Both the position numbers and the translations under genes were made by a program. Under the pieces are notes generated by a model. It ran no database searches and was not told the DNA's origin. It saw nothing but the letters and a program-made list of their open reading frames with translations. A stretch of DNA of 5,433 bases from Candidatus Mediterraneibacter colneyensis (GTDB taxonomy: Bacteria; Bacillota; Clostridia; Lachnospirales; Lachnospiraceae): positions 1-5,433 of the forward strand of contig DXEY01000047.1 of the NCBI GenBank assembly GCA_019114745.1. The letters run 5' to 3'. This document shows positions 1 through 4,504 of the stretch, one piece after another; positions within the stretch are counted from its first letter, which is position 1, and each line of letters begins with the position of its first letter.

Positions 1-20
1 ATTAATGTTATAATATCCAT
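1..20 (-). CDS. 5' end of a minus-strand gene leaving the window (start codon only)
   Basis: On the minus strand an ATG at 20-18 is preceded by AAAGGAG (complement of 31-37) with 10 nt between, a good ribosome binding site. A TATAAT box sits further upstream (63-68). The frame stays open to the window edge, reading MDIITL, which is too short to identify. It would be divergent from the retron, so it could be an unrelated neighbour or an effector transcribed away from the RT; nothing here decides this. The call rests only on the RBS, the spacing and the -10 box. Confidence 0.42.
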
Positions 21-87
21 GAGTATTGGACTCCTTTCGGTTTTTATTTTTTCGTCGAAATCATTATACCTCAAGGAACCAATACTC
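21..87. repeat. 9-bp inverted repeat flanking the leader of the left-edge gene
   Basis: GAGTATTGG at 21-29 and CCAATACTC at 79-87 are exact reverse complements. CCTT (33-36) and AAGG (73-76) can extend the pairing across a small internal loop. One arm lies between the RBS and ATG of the minus-strand start, the other just upstream of its -10 box. The pair could be operator half-sites for a dimeric regulator, or stem arms in RNA. On the plus strand the right arm is followed by TTTT and a T-rich tract, so a weak terminator with a large loop is another reading. Confidence 0.5.
63..68 (-). promoter_or_regulatory. Candidate -10 box for the left-edge minus-strand gene
   Basis: The complement of 63-68 is a perfect TATAAT. 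Transcription would start near base 56 and give a leader of about 36 nt containing the AAAGGAG ribosome binding site. No acceptable -35 element is seen 16-18 nt upstream, so the promoter would be weak or activator-dependent. Confidence 0.33.
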
Positions 88-176
88 TTTTCATTTATTT
101 TTTTATCAACTGACTATTTCTTTACTCCAACAGCGCTTTTGAAGTCAAATCCACTCTTTTATTTCCGGGTCTGCTA

Positions 177-185
177 TGTTATATT
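177..185 (+). promoter_or_regulatory. Extended -10 promoter of the retron
   Basis: TGTTATATT is an extended -10 element (TGn followed by TATATT, 5/6 to consensus). Initiation about 7 nt downstream falls at base 192, one base before the retron a1 repeat, which is where a retron transcript is expected to begin. The -35 position (157-162, TTTTAT) is poor, which is tolerable with an extended -10. An overlapping TGCTATGTT (172-180) is a weaker alternative. Confidence 0.5.
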
Positions 186-192
186 TTGGATA

Positions 193-385
193 TACCGGGG
201 ACAGCGGTATGCGGAACGGTTCCGCACAGGGAAGCGAGTCGCTTTCCTGCTATTTTCTGTTGCGTTATGATGGCACAGCCATCCCTCCATCTGCTCCGAT
301 GTACTACCGCACACGGCGTGTGCATGTGCCTTCGGCACGGGTACACCTCCGCAGATTACGGTATCACCATATAGTGTCCCCGGTA
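193..385 (+). ncRNA. Retron msr-msd non-coding RNA with a1/a2 terminal inverted repeats
   Basis: This is the RNA primer-template that a retron reverse transcriptase converts into branched RNA-DNA (msDNA). The ends are a perfect 11-bp inverted repeat: TACCGGGGACA (a1, 193-203) and TGTCCCCGGTA (a2, 375-385). Just inside a1 is AGC (203-205), so G204 is the likely 2'-5' branch point. The msr part then folds as three hairpins: 210-216/220-226 (7 bp), 227-235/241-249 (9 bp with one G-U pair) and 269-274/278-283 (6 bp). The msd part follows as a long imperfect hairpin, and the RT start codon lies 28 nt after a2. The layout promoter, a1, msr, msd, a2, RT is the classical retron order. Exact RNA ends and the msr/msd boundary are inferred by hand-folding. 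Confidence 0.85.
285..374 (+). other. Putative msd (template for the msDNA strand)
   Basis: This section of the retron RNA forms one long imperfect hairpin: ATCTGC (289-294) with GCAGAT (351-356), then TGTAC (300-304) with GTACA (341-345). The tip can fold into two small hairpins, 309-314/318-323 and 326-330/334-338 (GTGCC TTC GGCAC). Copying would start near a2 and proceed leftwards, giving a cDNA of roughly 85-90 nt. The limits are estimates, because where the RT stops cannot be read from sequence. Confidence 0.6.
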
Positions 386-413
386 ATTCAGAAAGCAACC
401 GGAGGCATCGCCC

Positions 414-1424
414 ATGAGCCAGGAGCTGTGGAAATACTGTACAAAAGAACAGTGCCGTGATTTTCTCTTATCCCTCCGTCTGACAGGATCTCTGTGCCAT
501 ACCGATGAAAAGCGTGTCGCGCTGCTCTATGGCCTGTCAAACCATGTGGATGAGCACTATCATATCAGGAAACTCCCGAAACGCGGAGGCGGTTGCCGCA
601 CGATCTGCGAGCCCGATCCGCTGTTAAAATACGTCCAGAAACAGATCCTTTGCCGCGTGCTCTCTCAGTTTTCACCCGCGCCGTGCGCCTGCGCTTACCG
701 CAAAGGAATGTCTCTCAGGGATAACGCCCTCCCCCACACCGGAAAAGAAAAAGTCCTGAAACTGGACATCCGTGATTTTTTTGGAAATATCACCTATAGC
801 AGTATTTATCAGCACGTTTTTCCCGGTACCATCTTCCCGCCTTCCGTCCGAACACTGCTGACTTCCCTGTGCTGTTATGACAGCGTGCTTCCCCAGGGGG
901 CTCCCACATCTCCCTGTATCTCCAACCTGGTCATGAAACCCTTCGACCAATATATGGAAAACTGGTGCGCCAAACGCAGCATCTCCTATACTCGCTACTG
1001 TGACGATCTGACGTTTTCCGGCAGTTTCGACCACGTGCAGGTGATCCGCAAAGTCCGGTCCTTTCTGAAGCGCATGGGATTTGAATTAAACACCGGGAAA
1101 ACCCGGATCATCACCCGCGGTTCCCGCCAGGAAGTAACCGGGCTTACCGTAAATGACTCGCCGGGCGTTCCCAGGCCATACAAAAGAGCGTTACGGCAGG
1201 AATGGCATTATATAAAAAAGTACGGCATATCCAGCCATCTGGAACGAACCTCCGGCATTTCCAGTATCACTTTAGAAGCGAAAAAGCACTATCTTATCCA
1301 GCTTGCTGGAAAAGCGGGATACATCCTTCAGATCGACCCGCAGAATCTCTTCTTTCAGGAGATGCGGCAGGAAATTCTCCAACTGATACAGGAGACAGGG
1401 TGGCAGGACGCATCCCAGAACTGA
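414..1424 (+). CDS. Retron-type reverse transcriptase (336 aa)
   Basis: This RNA-directed DNA polymerase should use the adjacent msr-msd RNA as primer and template to make msDNA; retrons are known as anti-phage systems when paired with an effector. Visible motifs in order: a fingers segment with RGGGCRTICEPDPLLK (57-72), the retron-specific NAxxH (NALPH, 104-108), motif A LDIRDFF (117-123, catalytic D118), QGAPTSP (161-167), the catalytic YCDD box (195-198, D197 and D198), GFELNTGKTRI (222-232) and the retron VTG motif (241-243). The remaining ~90 residues form a thumb. At 336 aa it is a normal stand-alone retron RT with no fused domain. YCDD replaces the commoner YADD. The ATG at 414 has GGAGG (401-405) 8 nt upstream. 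Group II intron and DGR enzymes are unlikely because no maturase region is present and NAxxH plus VTG are. The retron type cannot be assigned from sequence alone, and no effector gene follows. Confidence 0.96.
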   Translation: MSQELWKYCTKEQCRDFLLSLRLTGSLCHTDEKRVALLYGLSNHVDEHYHIRKLPKRGGGCRTICEPDPLLKYVQKQILCRVLSQFSPAPCACAYRKGMSLRDNALPHTGKEKVLKLDIRDFFGNITYSSIYQHVFPGTIFPPSVRTLLTSLCCYDSVLPQGAPTSPCISNLVMKPFDQYMENWCAKRSISYTRYCDDLTFSGSFDHVQVIRKVRSFLKRMGFELNTGKTRIITRGSRQEVTGLTVNDSPGVPRPYKRALRQEWHYIKKYGISSHLERTSGISSITLEAKKHYLIQLAGKAGYILQIDPQNLFFQEMRQEILQLIQETGWQDASQN

Positions 1425-1440
1425 AAACAATGGGAAACAG

Positions 1441-1469
1441 TTGACAGCATGACGGGCGGGTGTTATGAT
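1441..1469 (+). promoter_or_regulatory. Near-consensus sigma-A promoter of the dapA leader
   Basis: TTGACA (1441-1446) is a perfect -35 box and TATGAT (1464-1469) a 5/6 -10 box, separated by exactly 17 nt. Initiation is expected near 1476, about 15 nt before the riboswitch aptamer. It begins 16 nt after the RT stop codon. Such strength fits a gene whose output is trimmed downstream by riboswitch attenuation. Confidence 0.88.
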
Positions 1470-1490
1470 TTTCTTAAATAATTACAGAAA

Positions 1491-1660
1491 GGCAAGATAG
1501 AGGTTGCATTTTTCATGAGTATGGTGGCGGATGTGTCAGGAACAGAAGAAATCATCAGAAAGGGAAAGATGCCGAAAGGGAAAAGACTCCTGAATCCTTT
1601 TCCTTGGGCATGACGTGAATAACGGCATGACTGTCATCGCAGGATGGAGAGCTATCTGAT
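1491..1660 (+). ncRNA. Lysine riboswitch (L-box) aptamer
   Basis: This cis-acting leader RNA binds L-lysine and shuts down lysine-pathway genes. P1 is AGATAG (1495-1500) pairing with CTATCT (1652-1657). Between them the conserved L-box segments occur in order: GATAGAGGUUGC, GAGUAU, GAAAGGG...GAUGCCGAAAG, UUGGGCAUGACGUGAAUAA, CGGCAUGACUGUC and AUGGAGAGCUAUCU, each closely matching the Bacillus subtilis lysC leader as I recall it. One internal arm is visible as ATGCC (1569-1573)/GGCAT (1607-1611) continued by GGAAAAG (1579-1585)/CTTTTCC (1597-1603). The position directly upstream of dapA agrees with the family's known role. Confidence 0.96.
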
Positions 1661-1676
1661 ATACTGAAAAGTATAT
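1659..1676 (+). promoter_or_regulatory. Hairpin between aptamer and terminator; possible antiterminator core
   Basis: ATATACT (1659-1665) pairs with AGTATAT (1670-1676) around a GAAA tetraloop. Adding TCT (1655-1657, from the 3' side of P1) with AGA (1681-1683, from the terminator foot) would make a longer structure competing with both P1 and the terminator. That is what an antiterminator must do, but the extra pairing is only 3 bp with a bulge, so this role is tentative. Confidence 0.4.
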
Positions 1677-1679
1677 TCT

Positions 1680-1706
1680 GAGACGGCACATCTTGCCGTT
1701 TCTTTT
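1680..1706 (+). terminator. Intrinsic terminator, riboswitch expression platform
   Basis: GAGACGGCA (1680-1688) pairs with TGCCGTTTC (1694-1702) over 9 bp with one G-U pair and a 5-nt loop, followed by TTTT. It lies 23 nt after the aptamer's P1 and 60 nt before dapA. With lysine bound and P1 closed, it should end transcription before dapA. It is also the first terminator that transcripts from the upstream retron would meet. Confidence 0.9.
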
Positions 1707-1708
1707 AT

Positions 1709-1728
1709 TGTACGGGCTGCTCCGTACA
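1709..1728 (+). other. Second hairpin in the dapA leader
   Basis: TGTACGG (1709-1715) pairs perfectly with CCGTACA (1722-1728) around a 6-nt loop. It sits between the terminator U tract and the ribosome binding site. It has no U tract of its own and does not cover the RBS (1752-1757). It may stabilise the 5' end of read-through mRNA or be a processing site; the role is unknown. Confidence 0.5.
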
Positions 1729-1765
1729 TAACGTATCTATAATTAATTAACAGGAGGAAAAAAGA

Positions 1766-2650
1766 ATGGCAATTTTTAAAGGCGCAGGTGTGGCAATTGT
1801 AACTCCGATGAAAGATAATCTTGAGATTAACTATGATAAACTTGACGAGATCATTGAGGAGCAGATCGAAGGCGGTACAGATGCGATCATTATCTGCGGT
1901 ACCACCGGCGAATCAGCAACTATGACAGAGGCTGAGCACAGTGAGGCGATCCGTTTCACGGTCGAGAGGGTCAATCACAGGATTCCCGTCATCGCCGGCA
2001 CAGGCTCAAACAGCACGCGGACGGCGATAGAGCTCTCCAAAGAGGCTGAAAAAGACGGAGCTGACGGTCTTCTGCTCGTAACACCTTACTACAACAAAGC
2101 GACACAGAACGGACTGATCGCACATTATACACAGATCTGTAATGAGGTTGAGATCCCGGCGATCCTCTATAATGTGCCGAGCCGTACCGGATGTTCCATC
2201 CAGCCAAAGACACTTGCCGCGCTGGTAAAAAATGTGGACAATATCGTCGGCGTAAAGGAAGCTTCCGGAAATATCGGCACAGTCGCAGAGATCATGCACC
2301 TGTGCGACGGTAATATCGATCTCTATTCCGGAAATGATGATCAGGTCGTGCCGCTGCTCTCACTCGGCGGTATCGGAGTCATCTCCGTACTGTCAAACGT
2401 AGCGCCGACCTATGTACATGACATGGTCTACAAATACCTGTCAGGCGACACCGCCGGAAGCGCTAAAATGCAGCTCGACGCGATCCCGCTGATCAACGCC
2501 CTTTTCTGCGAGGTCAATCCGATCCCGGTAAAGGCAGCCATGAACATGATGGGTAAAAATGTAGGATCTCTGAGAGCGCCGCTCACAGAGATGGAGGACG
2601 CTCATAAAGAAGTGCTCCGCAAAGCAATGACAGAATTTGGATTACTGTAA
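1766..2650 (+). CDS. dapA: 4-hydroxy-tetrahydrodipicolinate synthase (dihydrodipicolinate synthase)
   Basis: DapA condenses pyruvate with L-aspartate-4-semialdehyde to give 4-hydroxy-tetrahydrodipicolinate, the first committed step to diaminopimelate for the cell wall and lysine; it is a cytoplasmic TIM-barrel enzyme. The Schiff-base lysine is K164 in VGVKEASGN. The proton-relay residues fall in GTTGES (45-50, T46/T47), TPYYN (Y109) and YNVPSRTG (Y135, R140 for the substrate carboxylate). Its 294 aa match the usual length. The ATG at 1766 has a strong AGGAGG (1752-1757) 8 nt upstream. It is expressed from its own promoter through a lysine riboswitch and terminator, so it should be repressed by lysine. 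dapB, a frequent partner, does not follow; a palindromic repeat and a convergent gene do. Confidence 0.98.
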   Translation: MAIFKGAGVAIVTPMKDNLEINYDKLDEIIEEQIEGGTDAIIICGTTGESATMTEAEHSEAIRFTVERVNHRIPVIAGTGSNSTRTAIELSKEAEKDGADGLLLVTPYYNKATQNGLIAHYTQICNEVEIPAILYNVPSRTGCSIQPKTLAALVKNVDNIVGVKEASGNIGTVAEIMHLCDGNIDLYSGNDDQVVPLLSLGGIGVISVLSNVAPTYVHDMVYKYLSGDTAGSAKMQLDAIPLINALFCEVNPIPVKAAMNMMGKNVGSLRAPLTEMEDAHKEVLRKAMTEFGLL

Positions 2651-2654
2651 TTTA

Positions 2655-2701
2655 TTGATTGGGGACGTAGTAAAATGCAATTTTACTACGTCCCCAATCA
2701 A
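2655..2701. repeat. Perfect long palindrome behind dapA (REP/MITE-like hairpin, possibly also a terminator)
   Basis: Two 22-nt arms (2655-2676 and 2680-2701) are exact reverse complements around a 3-nt GCA loop. The arms begin TTGATTGGGGACGTAG and end CTACGTCCCCAATCAA. No U run follows on either strand, so it is not a textbook intrinsic terminator, though a stem this stable between convergent dapA and degV may still stop or protect both transcripts. A small TGTCC/GGACA hairpin (2711-2715/2722-2726) follows before the degV stop codon. The perfect symmetry and GGGGACG core resemble dispersed palindromic repeats of Firmicutes; copy number cannot be judged here. Confidence 0.8.
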
Positions 2702-2726
2702 GTTTCACCCTGTCCCTTTTTGGACA

Positions 2727-3596
2727 TTACCTTTTCTTTCCGTAATGTACAAGTCCTACAACGCCCGGCCCTGCATGGGTTCCGATGCTCGGGCTCACAT
2801 CGTTGATAATCACATTGGTAAAGCCCAGACCCCTGACCATATCCGCTACTGTTTCCGCCTCATCCAGGCAGTCGCCGTGCAGGACTGCTACGATCCTGTC
2901 CTTTCCGTAGTTATCCAGATCAAGCGACGCTTCCATCCGTGACACCAGTGTTTTGAGAGATTTTTTTCGTCCTCTCACCGTTCCGTCAGACTTGAGCTCT
3001 CCCTCTGCCGTCACGGTCAGGATCGGCTTGATATTTACAAGACTTCCGACTACCGCCGTCGTCTTAGACACACGGCCGCCCCTCTGCAGGTGGTTCAGGT
3101 CGTTTACTGTAAACGAAACGTTCACATGCTCTCTCTCTTCGAGCAGAATATCATGCAGTTCTTCCATGCTCTTTCCCTCTTTCCAGAGTTCTACCGCACG
3201 GTATACGGATACGCCTTCACCAAGGGATGCGTTCAGCGAGTCAAATACTGTGATCTGTCTCTCCGGATACTCCTCGAGCAGTTCGTTCGCAGTCATCATG
3301 ACATTGTTGCAGCTCCCGCTCAGAGCGCTGGAAAACGCAATATGGAAAATGTTCTTCCCTTCTTTTAATATCTTCTCAAATTTCTCCCGGATCACCGCCG
3401 GATTGTTTGCCTGAGATTTGGGAAGCTCCCCCTTTCTCATTGTCTCGTAAAATTCATGAGGGGGCATATTCAGTTCATCCCCATATACTGTATCTCCAAA
3501 TGAATAATACTGGGGAATGATCGTCAGGTTATTTTCCCTGATAAATTCCGGCAGCACATCGGAATTTGAGTCTGTTGTGATCACATAGTCTGCCAC
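2727..3596 (-). CDS. DegV family protein (fatty-acid-binding), GTG start
   Basis: DegV/FakB-type proteins bind a fatty acid; in Gram-positives, FakB members present it to the kinase FakA for phosphorylation and entry into phospholipid synthesis. Family signatures (289-aa numbering): TDSNSD near the N-terminus (8-13), SSALSGS (89-95), the DSLNAS segment (119-124), LQRGGRVS (170-177), NIKPIL (188-193), HGD (240-242) and the C-terminal SIGTHAGPGVVGL (270-282). The start is taken as GTG at 3596: AAGGAGG lies 8 nt upstream and the protein then begins VADYVITTDS, as family members do. An ATG at 3629 would place the RBS inside the coding region and add 11 atypical residues. No FakA partner is in the window, and the bound lipid and precise role are not known from sequence. 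Confidence 0.95.
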   Translation of the reverse strand: MADYVITTDSNSDVLPEFIRENNLTIIPQYYSFGDTVYGDELNMPPHEFYETMRKGELPKSQANNPAVIREKFEKILKEGKNIFHIAFSSALSGSCNNVMMTANELLEEYPERQITVFDSLNASLGEGVSVYRAVELWKEGKSMEELHDILLEEREHVNVSFTVNDLNHLQRGGRVSKTTAVVGSLVNIKPILTVTAEGELKSDGTVRGRKKSLKTLVSRMEASLDLDNYGKDRIVAVLHGDCLDEAETVADMVRGLGFTNVIINDVSPSIGTHAGPGVVGLVHYGKKR

Positions 3597-3604
3597 TTTT
3601 GTTT

Positions 3605-3611
3605 CCTCCTT
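3605..3611 (-). promoter_or_regulatory. Ribosome binding site fixing the degV-family GTG start
   Basis: The complement of 3605-3611 is AAGGAGG, full-strength, 8 nt before GTG at 3596-3594. This outweighs the ATG at 3629, which begins upstream of the site and lacks its own good RBS. Confidence 0.85.
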
Positions 3612-3638
3612 TTCGTAGATATTCCACATACATCATTG

Positions 3639-3667
3639 ATTATATCAGCCGGAAACAGGAGAATCAA
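3639..3667 (-). promoter_or_regulatory. Promoter of the degV-family gene
   Basis: On the minus strand TTGATT (3667-3662) and a perfect TATAAT (3644-3639) are 17 nt apart, and TGA directly before the -10 makes it an extended -10 as well. Initiation near 3632 gives a leader of about 35 nt containing the AAGGAGG site. Confidence 0.83.
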
Positions 3668-3691
3668 GCAGCCCGGGCACTTTTCCCGATA

Positions 3692-3720
3692 TTGACCACT
3701 CTGCTCTGCCGCTGTATAAT
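3692..3720 (+). promoter_or_regulatory. Promoter of the small Cys/His protein and PH-domain gene unit
   Basis: TTGACC (3692-3697, 5/6) and TATAAT (3715-3720, perfect) are separated by 17 nt. Initiation is expected near 3727, about 18 nt before the RBS-masking hairpin. It is back to back with the degV promoter; the two -35 boxes are 24 nt apart. Confidence 0.85.
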
Positions 3721-3744
3721 GAAGGAAGTCTGGGGAACATCAAA

Positions 3745-3771
3745 ATCCCCTTAAAATAAAGCAAAGGGGAT
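3745..3771 (+). promoter_or_regulatory. Hairpin that buries the ribosome binding site of the 74-aa protein
   Basis: ATCCCCTT (3745-3752) pairs perfectly with AAGGGGAT (3764-3771) around an A-rich 11-nt loop. The 3' arm contains the only Shine-Dalgarno-like sequence (AAGGGGA) for the ATG at 3779, so the folded RNA should hide it. TTTTT at 3774-3778 follows after two bases, so the same structure could act as a weak attenuator. Either way it suggests post-initiation control of this gene. Confidence 0.65.
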
Positions 3772-3778
3772 GATTTTT

Positions 3779-4003
3779 ATGCGCCGGACGGAAGCGCCTT
3801 TTAACGGAAAGCAATTCCTGTTGAACAAGAGTACCGGGGAAATACACGATCTGGATCGGGAGACGCCTGAGTGCCGCATTGACGAGACAGATCCCGACCT
3901 CATTATGTGCTGCGATACTTACGCCGAGGCTGTCCTGTTCGCATCCGTGGTCGGAATCGACAGAAATGGCTGTGAACACTGTATGCCGGAAAGAAACCGA
4001 TGA
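3779..4003 (+). CDS. Small Cys/His-rich protein, function unknown (74 aa)
   Basis: I do not recognise a named family with confidence. The protein is soluble, with no signal peptide or membrane segment. Visible features are GEIH (H23), ECR (C32), CC (44-45) and a C-terminal CEHCMPE (C65, H67, C68). The spacing H-x8-C ... C-x2-C near the end resembles small zinc-binding modules, so metal binding is possible but inferred. The start is taken as the second ATG (3779), 9 nt after AAGGGG; an in-frame ATG at 3770 overlaps that site and would add only three residues. It has its own strong promoter and an RBS-masking hairpin, and it precedes the PH-domain gene by 69 nt with no terminator between, so the two are probably cotranscribed. 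Confidence 0.78.
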   Translation: MRRTEAPFNGKQFLLNKSTGEIHDLDRETPECRIDETDPDLIMCCDTYAEAVLFASVVGIDRNGCEHCMPERNR

Positions 4004-4072
4004 CTCTGCCGGGGGATTTCACTCAAAAGGAATCCACAGCAGGCTCACAGAAATGAAAAGGAGAAAAAGACT

Positions 4073-4450
4073 ATGATCGACTTTAACAACAGTGCATATG
4101 TAAAAATGAAACAGGTAAACCCTGCTCCACTGATGGGCGACATCCAGCCGCTTCTGATCAACGGCGAGCAGGTGCTCGGCGCTTACAAGGCAATCCGGGA
4201 CTACTGTATCTTTACAAACAAACGGGTGATCGCTGTAAATGTCCAGGGTATGACCGGGAAGAAAAAGGACTTCACTTCTCTTCCCTACTCCAAAGTCAGC
4301 GCATATTCGATCGAAACAGCAGGGGTTCTCGACATGGACAGCGAGCTGGAAATGTATTTCAGCGGGCTGGGAAAAGTCAGGTTTGAATTTACCGGGCAGA
4401 GCAATATCATCCAGATCGGACAGATCATCAGCACATATATTCTGAGATAA
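4073..4450 (+). CDS. Bacterial PH domain protein (PF08000 type)
   Basis: A 125-aa protein made of one pleckstrin-homology-like domain, as in the bacterial PH family (PF08000). The characteristic stretches are DYCIFTNKRVIAVNVQGMTG (43-62), the following TSLPYSKVSAYSIETAG (68-84), and DMDSELEMYFSG (87-98) leading into KVRFEF. No transmembrane segment or signal peptide is visible, so it should be cytoplasmic. Family members are structurally characterised as oligomeric PH-like folds but have no settled function. The ATG at 4073 has AAAGGAG (4057-4063) 9 nt upstream. It is probably the second gene of a unit with the 74-aa protein, and the unit ends at the strong terminator just after its stop. Confidence 0.93.
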   Translation: MIDFNNSAYVKMKQVNPAPLMGDIQPLLINGEQVLGAYKAIRDYCIFTNKRVIAVNVQGMTGKKKDFTSLPYSKVSAYSIETAGVLDMDSELEMYFSGLGKVRFEFTGQSNIIQIGQIISTYILR

Positions 4451-4460
4451 AAAACAGCAG

Positions 4461-4504
4461 GAGCCTTTTTCAGCTATCTGATACAGCATGAAAAAGGCTC
4501 TTTT
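4461..4504. terminator. Bidirectional intrinsic terminator between convergent genes
   Basis: GAGCCTTTTTCA (4461-4472) pairs perfectly with TGAAAAAGGCTC (4489-4500) over 12 bp, followed by TTTT on the plus strand. On the minus strand the stem is followed by CCTGCTGTTTTTT (complement of 4448-4460), so it should also stop the hydrolase transcript, whose stop codon is at 4505-4507. Confidence 0.92.

Noticed and set aside
174..460. Three overlapping short open frames on both strands across the region before the RT
   Set aside because: They lie on the structured retron RNA, have no good ribosome binding sites and encode low-complexity, Arg/Cys-rich peptides; the palindromic RNA explains the sequence better.
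414..1424. Group II intron or diversity-generating RT
   Set aside because: No maturase/X domain, no intron domain V-like hairpin downstream, no template/variable repeat pair; NAxxH and VTG with an a1/a2-bounded RNA point to a retron.
2655..2701. Standard Rho-independent terminator of dapA
   Set aside because: The stem is very strong but no U tract follows on either strand; kept as a repeat with possible terminator activity.
2637..2942. 101-aa plus-strand open frame overlapping the end of dapA
   Set aside because: It crosses the palindrome and the degV 3' end in antisense and shows no protein-like pattern.
2953..3414. 153-aa plus-strand open frame
   Set aside because: It is the antisense shadow of the degV-family gene, Ser-rich, without a ribosome binding site, while the minus strand shows full family motifs.
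4019..4489. 156-aa minus-strand open frame opposite the PH-domain gene
   Set aside because: It runs through the terminator and lies antisense to a recognisable PH domain; no RBS or family resemblance.
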